From Anoxybacillus amylolyticus (GTDB taxonomy: Bacteria > Bacillota > Bacilli > Bacillales > Anoxybacillaceae), in contig NZ_CP015438.1 in the NCBI RefSeq assembly GCF_001634285.1, positions 1,128,001-1,192,000 on the forward strand: a DNA stretch of 64,000 nucleotides, read 5' to 3'. The position numbers were made by a program, and so were the translations under genes. Positions 7,625-15,557 of the stretch are shown piece by piece (within the stretch, counting starts at the first letter, position 1; each line of letters begins with the position of its first letter). Below the pieces are notes generated by a model. It searched no databases. It saw nothing but the letters and a program-made list of their open reading frames with translations, and was not told the origin of the DNA.

Positions 7625-7636
7625 GGGGTATGACCG

Positions 7637-8497
7637 ATGCCGATCTGGTTAGAAGTAGCAATCCGCTCCGTTTCGATTTTAATCGGGCTTTTTGTTATTA
7701 CAAGGATTTTAGGAAAAAAGCAACTATCGAAATTATCGTTTTTTGAGTATATTGTCGGCATTACCGTTGGCGATATTGCCGGAACGATGTCGACCGATTT
7801 GGATATTAATTTGCAAGAAGGAATCACAAGTATTTTAATTTGGTCGCTATTTCCTGTTCTTATTTCGTATATTTCGTTGCATAATAAAAAGTTTCGCGAT
7901 TTCGTCGAGGGCAATTCTACTGTATTTATTAAAAACGGAAAAGTGCTAGAGGAAAATTTAAAGCGGGAAAAATATACGATCGATGAGCTGATGGAGCAGC
8001 TAAGGAAAAAAGATGTTTTTCGCGTCGCTGATGTGGAGTTTGCGGTATTAGAGCCAAACGGCGATTTGAATGTGTTATTAAAACGAGAAAAACAGCCGTT
8101 AGTGGTCGGGGATGTCTTCCCAAATCCTCCGTCCGAAAAAGAGCCGCAAACGGTTGTGATGGACGGCAAAATTTTAGACGAGCCGCTCGCGACTGTGGGC
8201 TTAAGTCGCGGCTGGCTGAAAACGGAGTTGGATAAACAAGGGGTTACAGTTGAAAACGTCTTTTTAGCGCAAGTTGATAGCTATGGGCAGCTTACGGTTG
8301 ATTTATACGATGATAAACTTAACGTGCAACAGCCACAAGAAAAACAGCTTTTGTTGGCAGCGATGAAAAAAGTGCAAGCTGATTTCGAGTTGTTTGCGTT
8401 AGAAACGCAATCGGAAGAAGCGAAACAAATGTATGAAAAAAATGCGAAAAAGTTGAACGACTTAATACAAAAAGTCACTCCACTATTGAAACATTAA
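7637..8497 (+). CDS. DUF421 membrane protein with C-terminal DUF1657 domain
   Basis: A 286-residue protein. Residues 1-85 hold three membrane segments typical of the YetF/YrbG DUF421 family (ITRILGKKQLSKLSFFEYIV, GITVGDIAGTMSTD). Residues about 90-205 form the soluble DUF421 domain (VFRVADVEFAVLEPNGDLNV, LKREKQPLVVGD). Residues about 225-286 (LLLAAMKKVQADFELFALET ...) are a DUF1657 domain similar to the free DUF1657 proteins of this operon. In B. subtilis the corresponding spoVA2mob gene product is a main contributor to spore heat resistance. Probably located in the spore inner membrane. Confidence 0.85.
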   Translation: MPIWLEVAIRSVSILIGLFVITRILGKKQLSKLSFFEYIVGITVGDIAGTMSTDLDINLQEGITSILIWSLFPVLISYISLHNKKFRDFVEGNSTVFIKNGKVLEENLKREKYTIDELMEQLRKKDVFRVADVEFAVLEPNGDLNVLLKREKQPLVVGDVFPNPPSEKEPQTVVMDGKILDEPLATVGLSRGWLKTELDKQGVTVENVFLAQVDSYGQLTVDLYDDKLNVQQPQEKQLLLAAMKKVQADFELFALETQSEEAKQMYEKNAKKLNDLIQKVTPLLKH

Positions 8498-8511
8498 AGG
8501 AGGAACGGTGG

Positions 8512-8682
8512 ATGGAAAATCGACGAGTAAAAACAACCGATGAGGAAATGAAGTTATCATTGAAGGAAAATGACGGGGAGAAGCATACTTACACGACGGA
8601 CGAAGAAATAACGATCGAGTGGATCAACAAAGACGACTATCTGACCCATCAACCGAAAGATTTTGAAGACATTGACTATTAA
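8512..8682 (+). CDS. Small acidic protein, last gene of spoVA operon
   Basis: A 56-residue acidic protein (MENRRVKTTDEEMKLSLKEN ... WINKDDYLTHQPKDFEDIDY). ATG at 8512 has AAAGGAGG upstream and lies 14 bases after the DUF421 gene; the operon terminator starts right after its stop. No known domain. The place matches the unknown last gene described for spoVA2mob operons. Confidence 0.7.
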   Translation: MENRRVKTTDEEMKLSLKENDGEKHTYTTDEEITIEWINKDDYLTHQPKDFEDIDY

Positions 8683-8710
8683 CAGCCGATGCAACCATCG
8701 GCTGTTTTTT
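8683..8710 (+). terminator. Terminator of the spoVA operon
   Basis: Nine-bp stem CAGCCGATG (8683-8691) with CATCGGCTG (8696-8704), followed by six T. Confidence 0.93.
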
Positions 8711-8716
8711 CATGGA

Positions 8717-9034
8717 CTAAGAAATCGACTGTAAAAACGCTCGCACTTCTTCTGGAGTTTTGGCATTGGCGCTATGAAGGTGTGCGATTTTTTGTCCGTT
8801 TTGAAAGACAAGTAGGCTCGGAATGCCCATTACTTGATACGCCTCAGCAATGTCTGGCACGTTGTCGCGATTGATTTGCAACCACTCGTATTGCGAATAT
8901 TCGCGGACAATCTCATCGATAAACATGTCCATTCGTACACAATCAGGACACCACGTCGTATAAAATTTTACGATGACCGGCTTTTCTGACGTGATTGCTT
9001 CGTGAAACTGCTCGGCGGTTTGTAATTCTTTCAA
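8717..9034 (-). CDS. Thioredoxin family protein (YtpP-like)
   Basis: A 105-residue thioredoxin-fold protein with the redox motif WCPDC (KFYTTWCPDCVRMDMF) and the cis-proline loop MGIPSLLVFQNG. No signal peptide, so cytoplasmic. Length and sequence are closest in memory to Bacillus YtpP. It is a single gene, convergent with the spoVA operon; ATG at 9034 follows GAGGGG. Substrate unknown. Confidence 0.85.
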   Translation of the reverse strand: MKELQTAEQFHEAITSEKPVIVKFYTTWCPDCVRMDMFIDEIVREYSQYEWLQINRDNVPDIAEAYQVMGIPSLLVFQNGQKIAHLHSANAKTPEEVRAFLQSIS

Positions 9035-9142
9035 ACTATCCCCTCCTCGTCAACGATGTACGTTTTTACTTTATCATATTTCATCCGCCTTGGCACGTTG
9101 TCTTCTTTCAGCATACATCATTAAGAGAAAGGCGGTGACAAG

Positions 9143-9379
9143 ATGAGCAAACAATTCGAAAAATCGTTAGAAGCAGTCGCAAAGTCAAAGCAAGAAGGAC
9201 ATGACCAATTTTTAAAGCGAATCACAAAATGGGGAACAGAATTTGACAAGAAAATGAAAGAAATCGAAAAAGTGAACAACCAATTTTTGCAAGAAGTGAA
9301 TGGTGACTTGACGAACATCGATGGCTGGTTTCGAAAAAAAGAAAAGCAGCTCACACAACTTTTCCGTTATTTTTCTTAG
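9143..9379 (+). CDS. Small helical protein of unknown function
   Basis: A 78-residue charged, mostly helical protein (MSKQFEKSLEAVAKSKQEGH ... WFRKKEKQLTQLFRYFS). ATG at 9143 follows AAAGGCGGTG. No signal peptide or cysteine. It lies between the thioredoxin gene and yjcZ inside the late-sporulation block. I do not recognise the family. Confidence 0.55.
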   Translation: MSKQFEKSLEAVAKSKQEGHDQFLKRITKWGTEFDKKMKEIEKVNNQFLQEVNGDLTNIDGWFRKKEKQLTQLFRYFS

Positions 9380-9390
9380 CAGCCGCCCAT

Positions 9391-9418
9391 ACCGTTCGAG
9401 TTGTTTCCGCATACGATA
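9391..9418 (+). promoter_or_regulatory. Sigma-K promoter of yjcZ
   Basis: AC (9391-9392), 17-base spacer, CATACGATA (9410-9418): exact sigma-K consensus, 31 bases before the ATG. Confidence 0.7.
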
Positions 9419-9449
9419 ACATTACCAACGCGCAAGGAGGTGCAAAGCA

Positions 9450-9575
9450 ATGTTTGGATATTGCGGATACGGATATGGTGGGTATGGATATGGCGGTTAC
9501 TACGGCTCTACATTCGTGTTAATCGTTGTATTGTTTATTTTGTTAATTATTGTCGGTGCTGCGTTCGTCGGTTAA
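9450..9575 (+). CDS. yjcZ: YjcZ family sporulation small membrane protein
   Basis: A 41-residue protein, [20 protein letters not shown] followed by one membrane helix [20 protein letters not shown]. The Gly/Tyr-rich head and this helix are the YjcZ/YjfA-type sporulation signature. ATG at 9450 has AAGGAGG nine bases upstream. A sigma-K promoter and a terminator bracket it, so it is a monocistronic mother-cell gene. Confidence 0.88.
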   Translation: MFGYCGYGYGGYGYGGYYGSTFVLIVVLFILLIIVGAAFVG

Positions 9576-9585
9576 AGAAGAAATG

Positions 9586-9625
9586 GTACGGGCTGTTTCG
9601 TTGAAAACAGCTCGTACTTTTTCTT
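9586..9625 (+). terminator. Rho-independent terminator of yjcZ
   Basis: Long stem GTACGGGCTGTTT with AAAACAGCTCGTAC (one mismatch), loop CGTTG, then TTTTTC. Confidence 0.88.
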
Positions 9626-9635
9626 GTTTCCATGC

Positions 9636-9662
9636 ACTGATCGTTATTTTTTTCATACGCTA
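9636..9662 (+). promoter_or_regulatory. Sigma-K promoter of spoVIF
   Basis: AC (9636-9637), 16-base spacer, CATACGCTA (9654-9662): exact sigma-K consensus. B. subtilis spoVIF is also sigma-K dependent. Confidence 0.75.
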
Positions 9663-9682
9663 GTAAAACAAGGGAGGTTGAC

Positions 9683-9940
9683 ATGATGGATAACCAATTT
9701 TTTAAGAATGTAGAAAAGAAAACAGGCGTGAATATGAAAGATATTTTAGAGCTCGCCAATTCGCTTCAGCATGCGAATTTCAAGGATGAGCAAACGGTTC
9801 GCGGCGTCATTAAGCGCGTCGCACAAATCGCCAACCGTAAAGTGCCGAAAGAATTAGAAGATAAAATTGTTCAAACGATCATTCAAAACGGCAAACAACT
9901 TGATTTCAATACGATTGCCAATATGATTAATAAAAAATAA
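9683..9940 (+). CDS. spoVIF: Stage VI sporulation protein F
   Basis: An 85-residue protein (84 if the second ATG at 9686 is used) matching SpoVIF (YjcC), needed for coat assembly through the coat regulator GerE. The family core KKTGVNMKDILELANSLQHA and KDEQTVRGVIKRVAQIANR is nearly identical to the B. subtilis protein as I know it. GGGAGG precedes the ATG pair. It lies directly before yjcD on the opposite strand, as in B. subtilis. Confidence 0.93.
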   Translation: MMDNQFFKNVEKKTGVNMKDILELANSLQHANFKDEQTVRGVIKRVAQIANRKVPKELEDKIVQTIIQNGKQLDFNTIANMINKK

Positions 9941-9970
9941 GCGAGGGGAGTTATTTACGAACTCCCTCGC
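9941..9970. terminator. Bidirectional terminator between spoVIF and yjcD
   Basis: Stem GCGAGGGGAGTT (9941-9952) with AACTCCCTCGC (9960-9970), one bulge. T-rich on both sides (TTATCTTT on plus, TTATTTTTTATT on minus). The yjcD stop codon lies in the loop. Confidence 0.88.
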
Positions 9971-12152
9971 TTATCTTTGTGATAAATTCTTTTAGAAAGC
10001 GGGACGGTGCTGCGGCTTTTAACCGGCGCTGCGATGGGACAGAAAAAAAAACGCCATATCGCGCTCTTGTAATGGCGACGTATAATAAGCGACGCTCTTC
10101 TTCTAATGGCAATATATCTCCATTTCGGTATGCCTCGAGCGCATAGTCATGTGGGATACTTCCTTCTACCGCTCCTAAAATATAGACGTATTTGTATTCT
10201 AACCCTTTGGCGCGATGAATGGTTGAAAGTTGAATCGCTTGTTCGTGCTTGTTGACGTGTTTTGCTGATTCGGTCATGTCGTCGATGTGGCGAAGAAAGG
10301 CGGGCACCGTTTTAAATTTTTTCGCGGCTACTTTGACGTCGCGAATGTCATCAGCGCCCCGTTCGATGATGTTTCCGTCGTTGCCGCGCTTTTTCAGAAA
10401 TTCGGAAAAGCCCATCTCCGTTTCCACTAATTCGATTGCCTCTAGCGGTTTTAATTTCGCAAGTTGTTTAAAAAGCGGCACGATTTCCTTTAATTTTTTG
10501 CGCTGAAACGGCTGGATATTGGTTAGTTTTGCAAGCGCCTTAACAAGCGAGCAATCTTCGAGAATGCTAAGTGCTTTTAGTTCTTGTAAAATCGTTTGTT
10601 TTAAAAATAGCGACACAAGTAAATCGTTCATCGCTTTTTCATCGTTCGGATTTATGCTTAAACGCAAATACGCAAGTAAATAGCGGACGAACCGTCGCTC
10701 ATAAAACGATTCGCTGTCGCTTGCGAGCATAAACGGGAGTTTTGATTGCACAAGCCGCTCAAATATTGCACGTGAGGCGGTGTTCGTGCGGTATAAAATT
10801 GCAAAATCAACGGGATTCGCGCCGTTTTCTAGCCGTTCTTTTATATCTTCGACGACCATTGTTGCTTCCTCTTCTTCGTCATATGGAAAGAAGAAAAGCG
10901 GAAGCTCGTCCGCCGAAAACTGGGCGTTCATTTGTTTTTTTTGCCTCGAGCGGTTGCGGGAAATGACCGTGTTTGCAAGCGAAACGATGCTATGAGACGA
11001 ACGATAGTTTTCCGTCAGCGTAATGATTTTTGTTTCTGGGTAGTTTTTATCAAACTTAAGAATAAATGATGGGTCAGAGCCACGAAACGAATAAATTGCT
11101 TGGTCGTCATCTCCGACGACACAAAGGTTGCGCGTGTGCGCACATAAGAGATTGATAATGTCGTATTGCACTTGGTTAATGTCTTGAAATTCATCGATTA
11201 AAAAATAGCGAAATCGCTCTTGATAGCGCGTAAGCAGCGCTGGGCGCTCTAAAAGCATGTCATAACAGCCGATGAGCATATCATCAAAGTCAAACAGTCG
11301 CTGCGCTTGTTTCATTTCTTCATACCGTTTGTATAAATAGACGGTTTGTGCCTTCCATTGTTCGGTTGGATGAAGGTCATCGACGTCTGTCCGCGTATTT
11401 TTCCAATACGAAATTTGTTGGAGCGCTTGGTCATAGGCAAATTGCCGCTCATCTAATCCGATTTCGCGCCCTGCCTCTTTAATTAATTGCTCTCGTTGCC
11501 AATCCCATTTTAAGAGGCGGCTTGTATGCCAGCGCTCGCGGTCGGTGTGGGAAACCATGCGATAAAAGATGCTATGGAACGTGCCGGACACAAGCTGGGA
11601 AATAGCAGTCGGATGCATCGCTGGGTACGTCAACAAGCGCTCTTTCATTTCTTGTGCTGCTTTTGTCGTAAAGGTGACAAGCATCATGCTTGACGGCGAA
11701 ATTCCTTTTTCCGCAATCATATACGCTGTTCGCGCCGTTAAGACGCGTGTTTTGCCGCTTCCAGCGCCGGCAAGCACAAGCAGTGGTCCTTCTGTCGTTG
11801 TTACGGCTTGTAACTGTGCATCGTCAAGGGAAACCCCTGCCTCCGAAAGGATGCGAAGATAGCCAGTTGCTTCGTATGTTTTTGTTCGCTTCTTTTGTTG
11901 AAACGGAACAGGCGGCTCATAGGCGATCGGCATATTCCACTGCCGCTTGTTTGTGAGAGAAAACGAGCACGCAGTCGGTTCGTTGTGATAAAAATGCGGC
12001 GTTTTTTGGATGCCTAAATATAATTTGAGCGGCTCGCCACAATGCATACAAACTATTTTTCCACGTAACGATAATTCGTAGACAGCTTCATATTTTTCGC
12101 GCGCAAGCACGGAAAGATGAATAGGTTTTCCTTTGTATAGTGCCCGTTCCAT
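9951..12152 (-). CDS. yjcD: UvrD/PcrA-family ATP-dependent DNA helicase YjcD
   Basis: A 733-residue superfamily 1 helicase. An N-terminal region of about 90 residues has a zinc-type pair CMHCGEPLKLYLG ... HFYHNEPTACSF. The helicase core follows: Walker A PLLVLAGAGSGKTRVLTART (residue about 125), DEFQDIN Walker B, GDDDQAIYSFRGSD, LTENYRSSHSI, STIHRAKGLEYKYV and YVAITRAR. The N-terminal extension and shorter 2B region separate YjcD from PcrA. It probably acts in repair or recombination; the precise role is unknown. Gene order with spoVIF is as in B. subtilis. Confidence 0.93.
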   Translation of the reverse strand: MERALYKGKPIHLSVLAREKYEAVYELSLRGKIVCMHCGEPLKLYLGIQKTPHFYHNEPTACSFSLTNKRQWNMPIAYEPPVPFQQKKRTKTYEATGYLRILSEAGVSLDDAQLQAVTTTEGPLLVLAGAGSGKTRVLTARTAYMIAEKGISPSSMMLVTFTTKAAQEMKERLLTYPAMHPTAISQLVSGTFHSIFYRMVSHTDRERWHTSRLLKWDWQREQLIKEAGREIGLDERQFAYDQALQQISYWKNTRTDVDDLHPTEQWKAQTVYLYKRYEEMKQAQRLFDFDDMLIGCYDMLLERPALLTRYQERFRYFLIDEFQDINQVQYDIINLLCAHTRNLCVVGDDDQAIYSFRGSDPSFILKFDKNYPETKIITLTENYRSSHSIVSLANTVISRNRSRQKKQMNAQFSADELPLFFFPYDEEEEATMVVEDIKERLENGANPVDFAILYRTNTASRAIFERLVQSKLPFMLASDSESFYERRFVRYLLAYLRLSINPNDEKAMNDLLVSLFLKQTILQELKALSILEDCSLVKALAKLTNIQPFQRKKLKEIVPLFKQLAKLKPLEAIELVETEMGFSEFLKKRGNDGNIIERGADDIRDVKVAAKKFKTVPAFLRHIDDMTESAKHVNKHEQAIQLSTIHRAKGLEYKYVYILGAVEGSIPHDYALEAYRNGDILPLEEERRLLYVAITRARYGVFFSVPSQRRLKAAAPSRFLKEFITKISEGVRK

Positions 12153-12225
12153 TGCAAAACTCCTTTTTCCATTTCAATCAATCTTAATGATAACAAAACA
12201 TACAATAAGAAAAAAGGGGAGGAAA

Positions 12226-12405
12226 ATGAAACGAGTAACGAGAGGATTTTCGGTAGTAGCCGCTTCCCGCGTTATTCTTTCCCCACCTGTTGCGAAAAGG
12301 GAGAAGCGAAAGAAAAAAGTGAGAAGTCAGAGAAAGTCAATTAGGACCGTATGCACGGTCCTAAAGCGTTTTAATCATCGTTACGTGTGGAATACCAGCA
12401 TCTAA
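12226..12405 (+). CDS. Doubtful small basic ORF
   Basis: A 59-residue, Lys/Arg-rich ORF (MKRVTRGFSVVAASRVILSP ...). In favour: AGGGGAGG lies three bases before the ATG and CATACAATA (sigma-E/K-like -10) lies at 12199-12207. Against: the spacing is too short, no -35 fits, and its last 45 bases run antisense into the GNAT gene through that gene's terminator hairpin. It may be chance. Confidence 0.22.
   Translation: MKRVTRGFSVVAASRVILSPPVAKREKRKKKVRSQRKSIRTVCTVLKRFNHRYVWNTSI
12343..12362 (-). terminator. Hairpin at the end of yjcF
   Basis: Perfect 8-bp stem AGGACCGT/ACGGTCCT with a 4-base loop, overlapping the yjcF stop. The T-run is weak, so termination strength is uncertain. Confidence 0.45.
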
Positions 12406-12789
12406 AAAGATGTCGGAAACGGTTTCGTAGCCGAGTTTTTTGTAAAACGGCTCTGCATGAGTTTGCGCGTTTAGTTTTGCTTTTGTCGCACCATGTTGTT
12501 TTGCTACTTGTTCAATGTGCTCCATTAAAAGGCGACCGGCACCTGTTTTTCTTGCGTGAGGTAAGACGCAAATTCGTTCGATTTTCGCGGTTGTTTTATC
12601 CAATAAACGAAATCTGCCTGCACCGATTGGGTTCGTTTCGTCGTAAAGCACAAAATGAACCGCTTCGCCTTCGAACTGGTCGATTTCTTCTTCGAGCGGA
12701 ACGCGTTGTTCTTCGACGAAGACGAGTCGGCGCACATAAAGCGCATCTTCATAAAGCGCCTCCTCTTTTTTTCCAAACATCACGTTCAT
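12361..12789 (-). CDS. yjcF: GNAT family acetyltransferase YjcF
   Basis: A 142-residue GCN5-related N-acetyltransferase. It has the typical acetyl-CoA binding region (IERICVLPHARKTGAGRLLM, fitting V-x-P-x-x-R/Q-x-x-G-x-G/A) at about residue 72-91 and the beta-bulge LNAQTHAEPFYKKLGYETV near the end. Its start overlaps the yjcG stop by one base. The order yjcH-yjcG-yjcF is that of B. subtilis; acceptor substrate unknown. Confidence 0.88.
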   Translation of the reverse strand: MNVMFGKKEEALYEDALYVRRLVFVEEQRVPLEEEIDQFEGEAVHFVLYDETNPIGAGRFRLLDKTTAKIERICVLPHARKTGAGRLLMEHIEQVAKQHGATKAKLNAQTHAEPFYKKLGYETVSDIFLDAGIPHVTMIKTL

Positions 12790-13307
12790 TATGCATTTTC
12801 CTTTCCAAGCCGGAATGTTTCGTATACAGTCCAGGCGCCATCTTCAAGCTGATAAAGCAAATGGAATCGGTCAGCTGTTTCAGAAAAGTGGACGGTCTGC
12901 ATTTTTAGTTGTCCGTAAACGTCAAAATATTCCCCATCGGATAAATCGCGCCCGATTGTAATATGTGGCACGAAAGCGAATTCTGGTTGGTCGGTGAAAA
13001 TGCCGCTATATAATTTTTGATGTAGTGCCGTTAATGTTTCGTTGGGCTCGACTTTTAAATAAATAACAGTGTTTGACGGATAAAATGAGCTGAACTTCGT
13101 AATGGTTAACGGGATGACAGCCGTTTCCGCTGCGATTCGCTGCAGTTCTTGGACGATTTGGTCGATTTGCTGTTCATCTGCTTCAAACGCGCTTTTTAGT
13201 GTAATATGCGGCGGGATGAGCGCATAATGGCTGTCGTAACGTTTGCGATACGAATTGGCGAAATCTTGTACTCGTTTCGATGGAAAAATAGCAATACCAT
13301 ACTTCAT
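12789..13307 (-). CDS. yjcG: 2H phosphoesterase / 2'-5' RNA ligase-like protein YjcG
   Basis: A 172-residue 2H-superfamily protein with both HxTx motifs: HITLKSAF near residue 34 and HITIGRDL near residue 115. These pair to form the active site of cyclic phosphodiesterases and RNA ligases of this fold. It is cytoplasmic, starts MKYGIAIFPSKRVQDFANSY and has AGGGATT before the ATG. It shares an operon with yjcF. The RNA or nucleotide substrate is not known. Confidence 0.9.
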   Translation of the reverse strand: MKYGIAIFPSKRVQDFANSYRKRYDSHYALIPPHITLKSAFEADEQQIDQIVQELQRIAAETAVIPLTITKFSSFYPSNTVIYLKVEPNETLTALHQKLYSGIFTDQPEFAFVPHITIGRDLSDGEYFDVYGQLKMQTVHFSETADRFHLLYQLEDGAWTVYETFRLGKENA

Positions 13308-13378
13308 CGGAATCCCTCCTTATTCGGTATTATTTAATTATAACAAAATTTTGAAAAGGATGACAGTGTGATCTTTCG

Positions 13379-14107
13379 TTAGAACGCAAGAATCGAAGCA
13401 AGCGCCTTCGGGAGATCTGGCTGCCAATATGTCCACGTATGATCGCCGGCAAATTCTTCGTACGTGTAGTCAAATCCTTTTTGTAGAAAACGATCGCGCA
13501 CCTGTCGGTTTGGGGTGACAAAATCGCGAACCCGACCGTCCGTTGTTTTGACAGCGGTTTCTTCCGTGCCGATAGAATGGTACAGTTTGAGCAAATGCGG
13601 TTCGCTAAACTGTTCGACTTTTTCTAATATCATATCATTGATATATGGCGATTGCATCGCAATTTTTCCAAACGTATGTGGATATGTAAGCGCTGTGAGG
13701 AGCGATACCGTTCCACCGAGCGAATCGCCGATGAAAGAGCGCCCCATACCCATTTGATATGTCGGAAATTCACGATCGATTAATGGCGCAAGTTCATTCG
13801 CTAAAAATTTTACGTAAGCGGCATGCTTTGTTCCGTTTGGATGGTATTTTTCATACCGGTCATCCACATTCGCATACGGAATGCCAACGACAATCGTGCG
13901 GTCAATCGCACGTTCTTCCATTAGTTGTTCCACCACACGACCTATTTTACCAAACATAAAGTAATCTTTTCCGTCTTGCGCAATCAACACCGAATACTTA
14001 TATAGCGGAGAAAACGTGCTTGGCAAATAAACTAATAGCGGCATATCTTCCCCTAATTCACGGCTATACACTGTCTGTTCCATCACAGTTCCTTTTTGAA
14101 TAATCAT
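13379..14107 (-). CDS. yjcH: Esterase D-type alpha/beta hydrolase YjcH
   Basis: A 242-residue alpha/beta hydrolase of the putative esterase (enterochelin-esterase/Fes-like) family. The nucleophile elbow GRSFIGDSLGGTVSLL carries the serine in GDSLGG; the C-terminal GDHTWTYWQ supplies the histidine. The ATG at 14107 follows GGAGGGC; an inner ATG at 14083 also has a site (AAAAGGAA). No signal peptide. First gene of the yjcH-G-F group, divergent from metI. Confidence 0.88.
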   Translation of the reverse strand: MIIQKGTVMEQTVYSRELGEDMPLLVYLPSTFSPLYKYSVLIAQDGKDYFMFGKIGRVVEQLMEERAIDRTIVVGIPYANVDDRYEKYHPNGTKHAAYVKFLANELAPLIDREFPTYQMGMGRSFIGDSLGGTVSLLTALTYPHTFGKIAMQSPYINDMILEKVEQFSEPHLLKLYHSIGTEETAVKTTDGRVRDFVTPNRQVRDRFLQKGFDYTYEEFAGDHTWTYWQPDLPKALASILAF

Positions 14108-14207
14108 CGCTTGCCCTCCAGATGTAAAATTCGTCTATTATTGTAGCATGTTCAAAGCATCTTACACTACATCTTACACTAGCTTAGAGATAAGAACAAA
14201 AAATTGC

Positions 14208-14236
14208 TTGCAAATTCCAAAAAAATCGTGTAAATT
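14208..14236 (+). promoter_or_regulatory. Vegetative promoter of the metI-metC operon
   Basis: TTGCAA (14208-14213), 17-base spacer, TAAATT (14231-14236), about 35 bases before the S-box. Confidence 0.6.
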
Positions 14237-14270
14237 GATATAAAATCAGAAAATTCTATATAGTTATTCA

Positions 14271-14431
14271 TTCTTATCAAGAGAAGCGGAGGGACTGGCC
14301 CTGTGAAGCTTCAGCAACCAGCCGGTATCGGCCAGGTGCTAAATCCAGCGAATTGGATTCAATTCGGAAGATAAGAAGAAGCGTATTTGTTTCGAGCAAA
14401 AAGCCTTCTTCTTAGAAGGCTTTTATTTTTT
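14271..14431 (+). promoter_or_regulatory. S-box (SAM-I) riboswitch with terminator
   Basis: Classic S-box leader that ends transcription when S-adenosylmethionine is plentiful. Conserved parts: CTTATCAAGAGAAG, GGAGGGACTGGCCC, GTGAAGCTTCAGCAACC, GGCCAGGTGCTAAATCC. P1 is formed by TTCTTATC (14271-14278) and GATAAGAA (14370-14377). The terminator is AGCCTTCT (14402-14409) with AGAAGGCT (14414-14421) and a T-rich tail. It precedes metI directly. Confidence 0.96.
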
Positions 14432-14446
14432 GGAAAGGAAGAGGAA

Positions 14447-15553
14447 ATGATGAAAAATTTCGAGACATTGCTTGCGCAAATTGGCAATCGAAGCGAAACG
14501 GTGACAGGAACCGTTAATCCGCCTGTTTATTTTTCAACGGCTTATCGCCACGAAGGAATTGGACAGTCGACAGGGTTTGATTATATCCGTACAGGAAATC
14601 CAACACGAAAAATCGTCGAAGAAGCAATTGCCCAACTTGAAGGCGGAGACCAAGGGTATGCGTTTAGCTCGGGCATGGCGGCGATTCAGACGGTATTGGC
14701 GCTGTTTGAAAGCGGCGATGAGTTTTTAGTGTCCGCCGATCTTTACGGTGGTACATATCGGCTTTTTGAAAAAGGATGGAGAAAGTACGGGTTGTCATTT
14801 CATTATGTGGATTTTCTCGACATATCATTAGTGGAGAAATCGATTACAGAAAAAACGAAAGCGATTTTTCTTGAAACGCCGACGAACCCGCTTATGCAAG
14901 AAACAGACATTCGCGAAGTGGCTCAGCTTGCCAAGCGGCACGGATTGCTTCTCATTGTTGACAATACGTTTTATACGCCGGTCATCCAGCGTCCGATTGA
15001 ACAAGGAGCAGATATTGTGATTCATAGCGCGACGAAATATTTAGGCGGTCATAACGATGTGCTAGCGGGTCTTGTCGTCGCTAAGGGAGAAGCACTGTGT
15101 CAACGGTTGGCTGAATACCATAACGCCATTGGAGCAGTGCTATCGCCGTTTGACTCATGGCTGCTAATTCGTGGGATGAAGACGCTCGCGTTACGGATGC
15201 GAAAGCATGAGGAAAATGCGAAAGTGATTAGCGAATTTTTAGCAGCGCATGAAGATGTGACAGACGTATTGTATCCAGGGCGAGGCGGAATGCTGTCGTT
15301 TCGTGTGCGCGACGAACGATGGGTGAACCGCTTTTTGCAAAGTTTGAAGCTCATTACATTCGCCGAAAGTTTAGGCGGGGTGGAAAGCTTTATTACGTAT
15401 CCGGCGACGCAAACCCATGCCGACATTCCAGAAGAAATTCGTATCGCCAACGGTGTCTGTAACCGCCTGCTGCGCTTTTCCGTCGGCATTGAGCATGTCG
15501 AAGATTTAATTGCTGATTTGTCACAAGCCTTGGAAAAAATGAAAGAGGTGTAG
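14447..15553 (+). CDS. metI: Cystathionine gamma-synthase / O-acetylhomoserine thiolyase
   Basis: A 368-residue PLP-dependent Cys/Met metabolism enzyme that makes cystathionine (or homocysteine) from acylhomoserine. Visible: YFSTAYRHEGIG, FDYIRTGNPTRKIVEEAIAQ, the pocket SGMAAIQTV, and the PLP lysine in IHSATKYLGGHNDVLAG. Length suits MetI. ATG at 14447 follows GGAAGAGGAA and the S-box terminator; a second ATG follows at once. It is four bases ahead of metC, with the S-box controlling both. Confidence 0.93.
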   Translation: MMKNFETLLAQIGNRSETVTGTVNPPVYFSTAYRHEGIGQSTGFDYIRTGNPTRKIVEEAIAQLEGGDQGYAFSSGMAAIQTVLALFESGDEFLVSADLYGGTYRLFEKGWRKYGLSFHYVDFLDISLVEKSITEKTKAIFLETPTNPLMQETDIREVAQLAKRHGLLLIVDNTFYTPVIQRPIEQGADIVIHSATKYLGGHNDVLAGLVVAKGEALCQRLAEYHNAIGAVLSPFDSWLLIRGMKTLALRMRKHEENAKVISEFLAAHEDVTDVLYPGRGGMLSFRVRDERWVNRFLQSLKLITFAESLGGVESFITYPATQTHADIPEEIRIANGVCNRLLRFSVGIEHVEDLIADLSQALEKMKEV

Positions 15554-15557
15554 TGAA

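Noticed and set aside
3300-9700. Tn1546-like transposon carrying the spoVA operon
   Set aside because: No transposase, resolvase or terminal inverted repeats were found on either side.
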